Assembly (NCBI RefSeq): GCF_007748115.1
Contig: NZ_CP036289.1
Coordinates: 6,386,001-6,450,000, forward strand
DNA: 64,000 nucleotides
Direction: 5' to 3'
Source of the DNA: Bremerella volcania
GTDB lineage: Bacteria > Planctomycetota > Planctomycetia > Pirellulales > Pirellulaceae
Shown: positions 1 through 7,793 of the stretch, one piece after another
Numbering within the stretch: position 1 is the stretch's first letter
Layout: the number at the start of each line of letters is the position of its first letter
Notes under the pieces: model-generated
Database searches by the model: none
What the model was told of the DNA's origin: nothing
The model's input: the letters and a program-made list of their open reading frames with translations, nothing else
Program-made: the position numbers and the translations under genes

Positions 1-2
1 AG

Positions 3-1397
3 CAAACCGCAGCCGCCACGAGCAGTTCGTCCGGCGAAGGGGACTTCACCGACCCGAGCAACGTCAACTTGTGGTTGTCCGGTCTGATCGGCCTGGTGTC
101 GATGATCGTCTTCATGGGGCTGATGTACTTCTCGAAGGGAACCTACATCGGCGGCCTGTTCTGGATCGGCGGTTTTCAAGCGGTCGCTATTCAGTCGCTC
201 AGTACGTTCCTGTTCTTCTGGGCCGTGAGCATCTTGTGGATGAAGCATCGCAAGATTCTGCGTCAGAAGGACTATCTGCTGATGGACGTTCTGCCGACCG
301 ACATCTCGCAAGAGATCCGCGTCGATACGCTCAGCAAGTTCGTCGAGCACATCCAAGGGCTGCCGGGTCATGACGGTGAAAGCTTCTTGATCAACCGCGT
401 GCTGCGTGGTCTGCAGCACTTTCGCGTGCGTCAAAACGCCTCGGAAACGGCGACGATGATGGCCTCGCAGTCGGAGATCGACTACAACAACGTTTCATCC
501 AGCTACGCTTACTTGCGGGTGCTGATCTGGGCCATCCCGACCATGGGTTTTATCGGGACGGTGCTCGGTATCAGCTTGGCCGTGACCGAGCTTTCCGGTG
601 CCCTGGGGGGTGGCGACCTCGACAAGCTGACGGCCTCGCTGCAGGGGATGTTCAGCGGTCTGGGTACGGCGTTCAATACGACCCTGGTCGCCCTGGTGAT
701 GAGCATGATCATCAAGTTCCCGATGTCTTCGCTGCAGAAGAGCGAAGAAGGGGTGCTCAACTGGGTGGATGAGTACTGCAACGAAAACCTGATCCGTCGT
801 TTGAACGACGGTCGCGAAAAGGCCGAAGACAAGCCAACTTCTCCCTACGACACGAAGATCTTCCGCCGTGCGGTCGAAGAGGCGATGGCCGCCCAGCAAG
901 GAGAGCTTGAGGCGTGGGTCAAGAAGCTGGAACTGGTCGGCCAGACGATCACCGAACAAACCTCGAAGGGTTGGGACGAGATCAACGGCAAGATTCTGAC
1001 CAGCCAGGAAGAAACGACCAACAAGCTGCTGGAAGTGGTCAACGCCAAGACGGTCGACATGCAGAAGCGTCAGGAAGAGCAACAGACCCTCATGCAGGAT
1101 CAGCTCAACCAGATGCAGGAAGTCGCCGCACAGCTGCAAAGCACGCTTGGCCAGCTTGCCAGTGCCTCGGTCGACTCGCACATCAAGGTCAACGAAACGA
1201 TGACCGACACCTCGGAGCGTCTGCAGAAGTACCTCGGCGGCGTCGAGCAAGGCCTCAGCGGCTTGACCGAAGTCCTCAACAAGCTCGGCAACGAAACGGT
1301 CGTGGTGCAGCAGGTCGAATCCAACGGCTCTGGCGGCGGATGGTTTGGCTTCGGCGGCGGCAGCAAAGCCAAGAGCAAGCGAAACGGGAGGCGCTAA
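3..1397 (+). CDS. MotA/TolQ/ExbB-type proton-channel protein (5' end outside window)
   Basis: The frame is open from the window edge, so the N-terminus is missing; a TTG at 69 lies inside the gene and is not taken as the start. Hydrophobic segments lie near bases 66-135, 165-240, 510-590 and 635-720, the last two with the Gly/Thr-rich look of the TolQ/MotA pore (GFIGTVLGIS, LGTAFNTTLVAL). A Gln/Glu-rich coiled coil (about bases 850-1310) and a Gly-rich C-terminus (SGGGWFGFGGGSK) follow, which is longer than in typical ExbB. Family members form inner-membrane pentamers around ExbD/TolR/MotB dimers and conduct protons. The TAA stop abuts the ATG of the ExbD-like gene, so the two are probably translated together. 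The cargo or task is not evident: no TonB, TolA or flagellar gene is near. Confidence 0.85.
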   Translation, partial: QTAAATSSSSGEGDFTDPSNVNLWLSGLIGLVSMIVFMGLMYFSKGTYIGGLFWIGGFQAVAIQSLSTFLFFWAVSILWMKHRKILRQKDYLLMDVLPTDISQEIRVDTLSKFVEHIQGLPGHDGESFLINRVLRGLQHFRVRQNASETATMMASQSEIDYNNVSSSYAYLRVLIWAIPTMGFIGTVLGISLAVTELSGALGGGDLDKLTASLQGMFSGLGTAFNTTLVALVMSMIIKFPMSSLQKSEEGVLNWVDEYCNENLIRRLNDGREKAEDKPTSPYDTKIFRRAVEEAMAAQQGELEAWVKKLELVGQTITEQTSKGWDEINGKILTSQEETTNKLLEVVNAKTVDMQKRQEEQQTLMQDQLNQMQEVAAQLQSTLGQLASASVDSHIKVNETMTDTSERLQKYLGGVEQGLSGLTEVLNKLGNETVVVQQVESNGSGGGWFGFGGGSKAKSKRNGRR

Positions 1398-2216
1398 ATG
1401 GCCAAGGGACGACAAGCCGAAGGGGAAGACATTTCGCTCTTCCCTTTCCTGAGCGTGCTTGCCTGCGTGATCGGGACGCTGGCCATGGTGATCGCGACGA
1501 TCGCCGTCCAGTCGCTCGATAACGACGCGGTCGATGCGGCCATGGAGTACCAGAAAAAAGAAAAGGAACTCCAGGCCGAAACGGCCGCGCTGGAGCAGCT
1601 TCGCGATCAACTGAAGAAACGCGAAGAGCAGATCAAGCGCGAAAATTCGAGCGAACAGAAGAAGCTCGAAGATGCCAAGAAGAAGCTGGCCGAACTTCTG
1701 GCCAAGCTGGAAGAAACGCAGAACAAGCTGCAAAACATCTCCATCGAAGGCCCCAAAGTCAACGTTGCCGCGCTGACTGAGGAGGTGGGCGCGATGGAGG
1801 AAGAGCTGAAAGGGCGGCGCGAGGAGATTGCCCAGCTGACGAAAGTCATCGCCGAGCGAAAGCTGCCGCCGAAAGAGGCGGAAAACTCGATTCTGCCAGG
1901 GGGTAGTGGCGTGGGCTTCAAGCCCTCGTTCATCGAGTGCGACGATGGCCGCGTCGTCATTCACGAAGACGGCAAAACCATTCCCGTCCGCACGGCGGAA
2001 CTCAATACGAACCCTGATTTCGCCAAGATGCTCGATAAGGTAAAGGGGCAGAAAGACGGAACGCTCGTCTTTCTAATCCGTGACGACGGCCTTTCGACCT
2101 ACAACACGGCCCGCAATTATGCGAATGCCAAAGGCGTCAAGAACGGTAAGTTGCCTGTCATTGGCGACGGCCGAGTCGACTTGAGTTACTTCACCAAACA
2201 AGCGAAGAATTCGTAG
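1398..2216 (+). CDS. ExbD/TolR-like single-pass membrane protein with coiled coil (first of two)
   Basis: 272 residues. A short cytoplasmic N-terminus (DISLFPFLSVLACVIGTLAM) runs into one transmembrane helix at about residues 14-36, as in ExbD/TolR. A Lys/Glu-rich coiled coil follows (about 50-155), then a compact C-terminal domain (about 170-272) with the VVIHEDGKTIPV and FLIRDDGLSTYN strands expected of the periplasmic ExbD fold. The start is set by GGGAGG six bases upstream and by direct abutment to the channel gene. Known role of the family: stator or plug partner of the ExbB channel. The coiled-coil insert between helix and fold is unusual for ExbD. Assignment to the ExbD superfamily is from topology and order, not a search. 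Confidence 0.72.
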   Translation: MAKGRQAEGEDISLFPFLSVLACVIGTLAMVIATIAVQSLDNDAVDAAMEYQKKEKELQAETAALEQLRDQLKKREEQIKRENSSEQKKLEDAKKKLAELLAKLEETQNKLQNISIEGPKVNVAALTEEVGAMEEELKGRREEIAQLTKVIAERKLPPKEAENSILPGGSGVGFKPSFIECDDGRVVIHEDGKTIPVRTAELNTNPDFAKMLDKVKGQKDGTLVFLIRDDGLSTYNTARNYANAKGVKNGKLPVIGDGRVDLSYFTKQAKNS

Positions 2217-2254
2217 CCCTCTGCGCGGCTACCCAGCGATAAGACGAACCAATC

Positions 2255-3373
2255 ATGGCGAAACGTAGAGGCGTCGAAGAAGAGGAAGGGCTCGACTCGC
2301 TGTTGGACACGATGTTCAACGTGGTCGGCATTCTCATCATCGTGCTCGTGGTGGTACAGCTCGGTATGCAGGAATCGGTCAAGCAGATCGCCAATAGCAT
2401 GCAGATCGATCCTCTGGCCTTGGAAAAGCTGATCAAGGACCTCGAAGAAGCCCAGAAAGATAAGCTCAAGGTCGAGAAAGAGCTAAAAGACCTCAATCCC
2501 GACGAGCAAGACCTGGAGATGCTGATCCAGCGTCTACAGTCCGAATCGGTCGCCAAGGAAGCGATCCTCAAGTCGCAGCAGGGAGAACTGCAAAAGGCGA
2601 TCATCGCCCAAAAAGATGCGCTGGAGATGGCCAAGAAGGCCGACGAGAACAAGGAGAAACGCGAGAAGCTCTCCAGCGAACTCAATAGTGCGCTGGAAGA
2701 GATCGCCAAGCTCGAAGCAACCCTCGACGACACACCGGAGCGGGCTCAACTCGCTGCCAAGGTCGTCACCCTGCCAGATCCTCGTCCGGCTCCCGATGGG
2801 ATCAAGGAAGCGGCCTTCCTGCTTACTGGCAACCAGGTCTACCCGATTGTCGACGAACCGGCGCGAGCCTCGGCCAGGAAGCGGGCCGAATACCAGGCCG
2901 AGCGTGGCGTTCGCAAATACATCAAGGACCCTAAGGAAGGGATCGATGCGGAGAAATTTGTCGAGGACTTCAACGAACGTCCCATGTCGGACGATTGGTT
3001 CCGCATGGAGATGTACGCGGCGGGGCGAGACCCGCGGCTTCGCTTCACGCCAAAGGAAGACGCAGGTTTCAAGATCGACGAAGTCACGAGTCCACGCTCC
3101 CGTTTCCGCCGCCTGCTAAGCACGGTCGATCCCTCGAAGTTTTACTTCAAGTTCATCGTGATGCCGGACAGCTACGAAGCGTATGTCGAAACACGCCACG
3201 TGACCGATGAAATGGGTTACCTGGCCGGCTGGACCCCAGTGGACGCCAATTGGCAGTACACGACCTGGGTTGGTGGCAAAGTGAAGTTCGGGCCGGAACC
3301 ACCACCGCCCGATCCGAACGCTCCTAAGCCAGCGCCCAAGCCAGCTGGCCCAAAGCCGAACGTCTTGGACTAA
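2255..3373 (+). CDS. ExbD/TolR-like single-pass membrane protein with coiled coil (second of two)
   Basis: 372 residues. The N-terminus has the ExbD hallmark (SLLDTMFNVVGILIIVLVVV, with Asp in the LLDTMFN segment at the membrane face) and one transmembrane helix at about residues 15-38. A coiled coil spans about 60-165. The C-terminal half is a non-repetitive domain of about 170 residues ending in a Pro-rich tail (PEPPPPDPNAPKPAPKPAGPKP). It lies 38 bases after the preceding gene and surely shares its transcript. It is longer than ordinary ExbD, and the C-terminal domain is not one I recognise. Two different ExbD-like subunits beside one ExbB-like channel suggest a heteromeric motor; that is inference. 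Confidence 0.7.
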   Translation: MAKRRGVEEEEGLDSLLDTMFNVVGILIIVLVVVQLGMQESVKQIANSMQIDPLALEKLIKDLEEAQKDKLKVEKELKDLNPDEQDLEMLIQRLQSESVAKEAILKSQQGELQKAIIAQKDALEMAKKADENKEKREKLSSELNSALEEIAKLEATLDDTPERAQLAAKVVTLPDPRPAPDGIKEAAFLLTGNQVYPIVDEPARASARKRAEYQAERGVRKYIKDPKEGIDAEKFVEDFNERPMSDDWFRMEMYAAGRDPRLRFTPKEDAGFKIDEVTSPRSRFRRLLSTVDPSKFYFKFIVMPDSYEAYVETRHVTDEMGYLAGWTPVDANWQYTTWVGGKVKFGPEPPPPDPNAPKPAPKPAGPKPNVLD

Positions 3374-3453
3374 TTCCATTGGCCCAGGCAATCTAACGAG
3401 GTAGGATGGCTGCGCGATCTTTCGTGACAGCCATCTTTCGCTAGGGGCAAGCC

Positions 3454-3576
3454 GTGGACGACGACTTCTTCGCCCCGGCTGATTTGGCAGAAGCGGAGCA
3501 GGCATTGAGAACGCTCCTTTCGCTTTCCGCGGACATGCCATCGGGCGAGCTTGCAGGCGAACTCGAAACGCCCTAA
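3454..3576 (+). CDS. Candidate 40-residue acidic protein
   Basis: A GTG codon is preceded at six bases by AGGGG, a good ribosome binding site, and opens a 40-residue frame rich in Asp, Glu, Ala and Leu (starts VDDDFFAPADLAEAEQ, ends in GELETP) that could form an amphipathic helix. No membrane segment. It follows the ExbB/ExbD-like module by 80 bases. Function unknown. It could be chance; conservation at the same place in relatives would decide. Confidence 0.35.
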   Translation: MDDDFFAPADLAEAEQALRTLLSLSADMPSGELAGELETP

Positions 3577-3686
3577 CCAGCTATTTTCACAAAGGTTATA
3601 ACGACTCTGGGTGCCATCAAGTTGACAACAGAACACCTTTGTCGCATACTTTCCTCTCTGGCAAGCAGTTTTTTGTTTGCCCCGGG

Positions 3687-3714
3687 TAGACCAGTTCTGA
3701 ATTTTCAGTACACT
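3687..3714 (+). promoter_or_regulatory. Possible sigma-70 promoter of tRNA-Gly
   Basis: TAGACC (four of six matches to TTGACA) and TACACT (four of six to TATAAT) are 16 bases apart. The -10 box ends 35 bases before the mature tRNA 5' end, a sensible leader length. Planctomycete promoters are not well defined, so this is tentative. Confidence 0.35.
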
Positions 3715-3749
3715 AGTGCTTTCCTAGATGAGGGAACGACGTTCCCTGT

Positions 3750-3822
3750 GCGGGTGTAGCTCAGTTGGTAGAGCACAACGTTGCCAACGTTGTTGTCGAC
3801 GGTTCGAATCCGTTCACCCGCT
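3750..3822 (+). tRNA. tRNA-Gly (anticodon GCC)
   Basis: Full cloverleaf by eye: acceptor GCGGGTG pairs with CACCCGC; D arm GCTC/GAGC around AGTTGGTA; anticodon stem CAACG/CGTTG around loop TTGCCAA, giving anticodon GCC at 3783-3785; five-base variable loop; T arm GACGG/CCGTT around TTCGAAT; discriminator base T. The CCA end is not encoded. It reads the glycine codons GGC and GGU. Confidence 0.95.
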
Positions 3823-4067
3823 CTTCCTTCTTACTGCCGCCGTGTTTGAGTTTCCATCGACACGCGTAGCGCAGTAAGACATTTGGTGGATGTGGCTTCT
3901 GGCAAAGGCTTTGCCGCATCGCCACGTTTCACACGAGACGCAATGATGAGTCTCGCGGCGTGGGTGAGGAGAAGCCCACCCATTCTGCATTGACCTCAAT
4001 TGCTTGATCGACCTGAGCTACAAGCCGGGTTTCTTGTTTTTCACCCCAGATTTTGCGGAATCGTTGA

Positions 4068-5534
4068 ATGAGTTCGCCTGAAACCGAAAACGCTGAAAGT
4101 GCAGTTGCTGAAGCGGAAGGCCCCAAGAAGTTGAACTTGGACGTGAAGGTCGACGCTCCTAGCTCGTGCCAGCGTCACGTCACGGTGACTGTTTCCCGTG
4201 AAGACATCGATCGTTACTTCGACGTCGCCATTGAAGACATGGTCCCCAATGCCGCCGTGCCGGGTTTCCGCAAGGGCAATGCCCCAAAGAAACTGGTCGA
4301 AAAGCGGTTCCGCGCCGAAGTGAAGGACCAGGTCAAAGGGACGCTGCTCATGGACAGCATGACCCAGGCCACCGAAGAACAGTCCTTCTCGGCGATCAGC
4401 GAGCCTGACTTCAACTACTCGGCCATCGAACTGCCGGAAGAAGGGGAACTGACCTTCGAATTCGATATCGAAGTTCGCCCTGAATTCGACCTGCCGAAGT
4501 GGAAGGGCTTGAAGATCGAAAAGCCAACCCGCGGCTTTGAAAAGGAAGACATCGACAAGCATTTGAAGCAGGTTCTGGGTCGTTACGCTTCACTGGTTCC
4601 GTACGAAGGTGCCGCCGAAATTGACGATCACCTGGTGTGCAACCTGACCTTCAAGCACGACGGCAAGAAGATCGAGCACGCCGAAGAAGAATCGATCCGT
4701 CTGCGCGACACGCTCAGCTTCCAGGACGCCAAGTGGGAAGACTTCGGCAAGGAAATGACCGGAGCCAAAGCAGGCGACAAGAAGACCGTCACCCTGACCA
4801 TCAGCGACGAAGCCGCCAACGAAGCAATGCGTGGCAAAGAAGTCGAGATGGAAATCGAAGTTCTCGAAGTCAAGCGAACCGAACTGCCAGAAATGGACGA
4901 AGCGTTCCTGAAGCAGATCGGCGGCTTTGAAAGCGAAGGGGACCTGCGTGACTATGTCAAACAAGACATGGAACGCCAGCTGAACTACTACCAGCAGCAG
5001 CGTCTGCGTCAGCAGATCACCGAAGAACTGACCAAGGAAGCCGACTGGGAACTGCCACCGGCCCTACTCAAGCGTCAGTCCGCTCGCGAACTGGAACGAG
5101 CCGTGATGGAACTTCGCTCGGCTGGTTTCGCCGAAGAAGACATCCAGGCTCACCGCAACGAGCTGCGTCAAAACAGCATGGCTTCGACCCGCAAGGCCTT
5201 GAAGGAACACTTCATCCTCGAACGCATCGCGGAAGAAGAAAACATCGAAGAAACCCAGCAAGACTACGATCTGGAAGTGATGCAGATCGCGATGCAGCGA
5301 GGCGAATCGCCACGTCGCATCCGTGCTCAACTGGAAAAAGGCGGCATGATGGACGTGCTGCGTAACCAGATCATCGAACGCAAGGTGATCGAGCTGATCC
5401 AGAGCGAAGCCAAGGTTACCGAAGTCGATGCCGACCTGCAGCAAAGCAAGACCTCGGCCGTCAACCTGCTGATTTGCGGCGAAGGGGAAGAAGCAGCCCC
5501 AGCAGCCGAAGAAGAAGCCAAGGACGCCGAATAA
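4068..5534 (+). CDS. tig: Trigger factor (ribosome-associated chaperone and prolyl isomerase)
   Basis: 488 residues. Trigger factor sits at the ribosome exit tunnel and folds nascent chains. Seen here: an N-terminal ribosome-binding domain (about 20-165) with the signature VPGFRKGNAPKKLVEKRF, an FKBP-like isomerase domain (about 175-265), and a long helical C-terminal chaperone domain with an acidic Ala/Glu tail. The length is somewhat above the 430-450 usual for the family, from an N-terminal extension (residues 1-20) and the tail. It is followed by a strong terminator, then by two clpP genes, the classical tig-clpP order but without clpX inside this window. Confidence 0.95.
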   Translation: MSSPETENAESAVAEAEGPKKLNLDVKVDAPSSCQRHVTVTVSREDIDRYFDVAIEDMVPNAAVPGFRKGNAPKKLVEKRFRAEVKDQVKGTLLMDSMTQATEEQSFSAISEPDFNYSAIELPEEGELTFEFDIEVRPEFDLPKWKGLKIEKPTRGFEKEDIDKHLKQVLGRYASLVPYEGAAEIDDHLVCNLTFKHDGKKIEHAEEESIRLRDTLSFQDAKWEDFGKEMTGAKAGDKKTVTLTISDEAANEAMRGKEVEMEIEVLEVKRTELPEMDEAFLKQIGGFESEGDLRDYVKQDMERQLNYYQQQRLRQQITEELTKEADWELPPALLKRQSARELERAVMELRSAGFAEEDIQAHRNELRQNSMASTRKALKEHFILERIAEEENIEETQQDYDLEVMQIAMQRGESPRRIRAQLEKGGMMDVLRNQIIERKVIELIQSEAKVTEVDADLQQSKTSAVNLLICGEGEEAAPAAEEEAKDAE

Positions 5535-5559
5535 TTGGCATCTTGAACCCTGACATTCA

Positions 5560-5590
5560 AAGCCCCGATGGACGCCATCGGGGCTTTTTT
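5560..5590 (+). terminator. Rho-independent terminator after tig
   Basis: A perfect 12-bp stem (AAGCCCCGATGG / CCATCGGGGCTT) with a three-base loop runs into a T tract, 26 bases after the tig stop codon. It separates tig from the clpP genes. Confidence 0.92.
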
Positions 5591-5837
5591 CATGGCATGA
5601 TGAGGCAAATTCTTTAGCCGAGTTAAAATTTTCCGGCTGGTAGCGATTAGCGAAAGTACAAAAACTTCGCCGCCCCCTCTCCTAAGTGTCTTCTACGGTT
5701 GTCTTCCCCCGGTAACTGGAGACAATAACAGGATACTTCTCGTAGTTTGCTTCGCCGGAAGCGACCGGGCAGGCAGGTGGACTAATCCTGTGCCGCGGCG
5801 TCCTTGACGGCACGTTGTAATGGAAGGATCGACGACC
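5591..5837. other. Leader and promoter region of clpP1
   Basis: About 250 bases without a gene between the tig terminator and clpP1. It contains a small imperfect palindrome (5616-5638, AGCCG and CGGCT arms flanking AAAATTTT). No CIRCE or CtsR-like box was recognised. The promoter is presumably here, but I cannot point to convincing -35/-10 boxes. Confidence 0.4.
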
Positions 5838-6470
5838 ATGAATTCACAATTCCCTCATGCCCCTGTCGGGCCCATGGCCATGGCCTATGCCGAATATCAA
5901 CGGCAACGCCAGATGACCCTTGGCGACCTGCTTTTGGAAAACCGGATCGTTTTCCTGCAAGGCGAAATCTACGACGGCAACGCCAATGAATTGGTCATGA
6001 AGCTGTTGTACCTGCAAAGCGAAAATCGCCGAAAGCAAGTTCACTTCTACATCAACAGCCCAGGCGGAAGCGTCACCTCGACGATGGCCATCTACGACAC
6101 GATGCAAATGCTCTCGTGCCCAGTCGCCACGTACTGCGTCGGCTTGGCCGCCAGTGGCGGGGCCATTCTGCTGGCCGGTGGTGCCGCTGGCAAGCGTTTC
6201 ATCCTGCCGCACGCCAAGGTCATGATTCACCAACCGCACGGTGGCGTCGGCGGCCAGGTGAGCGACATCGAAATCCAGGCCAACGAAATCATCAAGACGC
6301 GCGAAGAACTAAACAAGATCCTCGCCGCCCACTGCGATCAACCGGAAGAAAAGATCGCCAAAGACGTCAACCGCGACTTCTACATGAACGCCACCGAGGC
6401 GAAGGAATATCGGATCGTCGACGAAATCCTCACCAAGCCGCCAGCAGCAGAAGCCGGCGAAGAGGACTAA
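5838..6470 (+). CDS. clpP: ATP-dependent Clp protease proteolytic subunit (ClpP1)
   Basis: 210 residues from the ATG at 5838, chosen because AAGGA stands nine bases upstream; an in-frame ATG at 5820 lies on that site itself. ClpP forms the two-ring serine-protease barrel fed by ClpX or ClpA/C. The catalytic Ser is in GLAASGGAILLAGG, the His in MIHQPHGG, and the Asp in the DVNRDFYMNATEA segment. Handle residues are ordinary (FYINSPGGSVTSTMAIYDTM). The family usually has GQAASMGA around the Ser; here it is GLAASGGA. Paired with a second clpP downstream, so the machine may be a mixed two-type barrel. The clpP symbol is safe; the number 1 is only by order. Confidence 0.93.
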   Translation: MNSQFPHAPVGPMAMAYAEYQRQRQMTLGDLLLENRIVFLQGEIYDGNANELVMKLLYLQSENRRKQVHFYINSPGGSVTSTMAIYDTMQMLSCPVATYCVGLAASGGAILLAGGAAGKRFILPHAKVMIHQPHGGVGGQVSDIEIQANEIIKTREELNKILAAHCDQPEEKIAKDVNRDFYMNATEAKEYRIVDEILTKPPAAEAGEED

Positions 6471-6499
6471 GCCCACCGTTGCTCTCCTTTCATGTCCTG

Positions 6500-6540
6500 T
6501 CCCCTCGCCCCTTCGGCGAGAGGGCTAGGGTGAGGGGGCG
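6500..6540. repeat. REP-like palindromic element between the clpP genes
   Basis: CCTCGCC and GGCGAGAGG arms form a tight GC-rich hairpin over CTTC, followed by GGGCTAGGGTGAGGGGGCG, which repeats the same purine/pyrimidine motif. Elements of the shape CCCTCGCCC..GAGGGCTAGGGTGAGGG are scattered in many bacterial genomes between genes. I see only this copy in the window. It may act as mRNA stabiliser or partial terminator between the clpP genes. Confidence 0.5.
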
Positions 6541-6615
6541 AAAATGGTACACGCTATCTCATTTCATTCGACTTTCCCAAGCCCAATACACATTCCAGAC
6601 ACTGGAGCCAATACG

Positions 6616-7203
6616 ATGCCTCTGATTCCTTACGTGGTGGAAAAAAGCGGACGTGAAGAACGCGTCTTCGACATTTACAGCCGACTTCTCAAAGACCGGA
6701 TTATCTTCCTGGGAACCGGCGTGAACGACGAAGTCGCCAACCTGATCGTCGCCCAGATGCTGTTCCTGCAATCGGAAGACCCCAAGGCCGACATCAACCT
6801 GTACGTCAACAGCCCCGGCGGTAGCGTCAGTGCTGGGATGGCCATTTACGACACCATGCAGTTCGTCACGTGCGACGTGGCCACCTACTGCATCGGCCAG
6901 GCCGCCTCGATGGGTGCCGTTCTGCTGACCGCGGGCGCCGCCGGCAAGCGATACGCGTTGCCCAATGCCCGCGTGATGATCCACCAACCGCTGGCCGGCA
7001 TGCAGGGTACCGCCTCGGACATCCTGATCCACGCCACCGAGTTCAAGCGGATCAAACACCGCATGAACGAGATCCTGCTGAAGCACACCGGCAAACCGAT
7101 CGAACAAATCGAAGCCGACACCGACCGCGACCGCTTCCTGAGCGCCGAAGAGGCCTGCGACTACGGGCTGATCGACAAGGTGGTCGAGCACATGCCTTCG
7201 TAG
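6616..7203 (+). CDS. clpP: ATP-dependent Clp protease proteolytic subunit (ClpP2)
   Basis: 195 residues, the canonical ClpP length. The catalytic Ser is in [11 protein letters not shown], the His in MIHQPLAG, the Asp in the [13 protein letters not shown] segment. An open frame extends upstream to 6544, but the ATG at 6616 begins the family-typical MPLIPYVVE and has TGGAG upstream. This copy is closer to the standard ClpP than the upstream one, so it is the likely housekeeping partner of ClpX. The gap of 145 bases to the first clpP holds a REP-like hairpin; a terminator follows. Confidence 0.95.
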   Translation: MPLIPYVVEKSGREERVFDIYSRLLKDRIIFLGTGVNDEVANLIVAQMLFLQSEDPKADINLYVNSPGGSVSAGMAIYDTMQFVTCDVATYCIGQAASMGAVLLTAGAAGKRYALPNARVMIHQPLAGMQGTASDILIHATEFKRIKHRMNEILLKHTGKPIEQIEADTDRDRFLSAEEACDYGLIDKVVEHMPS

Positions 7204-7227
7204 GCGTTTTGCCGCGATAGACGATTG

Positions 7228-7258
7228 AAAGAGCCCATGCAAATCGCATGGGCTTTTT
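7228..7258 (+). terminator. Rho-independent terminator after clpP2
   Basis: AGCCCATGC and GCATGGGCT form a nine-bp stem with a five-base loop, preceded by A-rich and followed by T-rich bases, 24 bases past the stop codon. Confidence 0.92.
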
Positions 7259-7379
7259 AATGCGCCAGTGTGTAGGCTACGTACGGATCGACCTCCCACG
7301 GAAAGCCTGGAATTCTCTCAACCGTATCGACCAATAGCGGCACGGAGTCTAATTCCGTCCAAGGAACAAAATCCAACGG

Positions 7380-7745
7380 TCACCCAATCCGCTGCACCAC
7401 ATCCACACCGATGCCATTTGGATCTTTCAACACGAAGTGCCGGTCGCCCCATGCTTCGTCGCGAAGCTCTTGTTCAATTGGCTGGCCTAGCTTCCGGATG
7501 CGTTCGCATTCCGCCGTTGCATCTTCGACCTCCACCGTGATCCACATACCATGCCCCGAGTGGGCCTTCTGAAACAGGGGGTGCTGGCCTTCCATTTCGG
7601 GGCGCAGGAATCCGAGTTCGCTCGCGCCAAGCCGTAGTAGCACGAACCAATCCTCTTCAAAGAGGATTTCACAGCCAAACAAGTTCACGTAAAACGACTT
7701 CGACTCGGCTAGTTTGTGGGTGATCACACCGGTCCAAAATTTCAT
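7380..7745 (-). CDS. VOC/glyoxalase-fold small protein
   Basis: 121 residues from the ATG at 7745, which has AAGGAG eight bases upstream; a longer frame to 7778 has no such site. The beginning (MKFWTGVITHKLAESKSFY) and end (FVLKDPNGIGVDVVQ) fit the vicinal-oxygen-chelate fold, a metal-dependent dioxygenase, isomerase or resistance-protein family. Metal ligands are not certain: His near the start and Asp/Val at the end differ from glyoxalase I. It lies 48 bases downstream of the AraC-type regulator on the same strand and may be part of its regulon. Substrate unknown. Confidence 0.8.
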   Translation of the reverse strand: MKFWTGVITHKLAESKSFYVNLFGCEILFEEDWFVLLRLGASELGFLRPEMEGQHPLFQKAHSGHGMWITVEVEDATAECERIRKLGQPIEQELRDEAWGDRHFVLKDPNGIGVDVVQRIG

Positions 7746-7793
7746 AGAGACAACTCCTTGGGATAAAATGGGAATCACCCCAGTTTGGATCCC

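Larger units (their letters stand above)
3374..4067. other. Intergenic region with a tRNA gene and one candidate small ORF
   Basis: Between the ExbD-like gene and trigger factor lie a 40-codon candidate ORF (3454-3576), a possible promoter (3687-3714) and tRNA-Gly (3750-3822). Bases 3823-4067 hold the trigger factor leader; I see no gene there. Longer reading frames on the minus strand (for example 3116-3541) run through the end of the ExbD-like gene and look like shadows. Confidence 0.6.

Noticed and set aside
495-1964. 489-residue minus-strand ORF antisense to the ExbB/ExbD-like genes
   Set aside because: It spans two clear plus-strand genes that abut at 1397/1398, and its Leu/His/Arg-rich translation with no domain is what the complement of coiled-coil codons gives.
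3-3373. Zorya anti-phage system (ZorA is a MotA-like channel with coiled-coil tail)
   Set aside because: The partners have ExbD-like N-termini but no OmpA peptidoglycan-binding domain, and no ZorC, ZorD or ZorE-like gene follows; next is tRNA and trigger factor.
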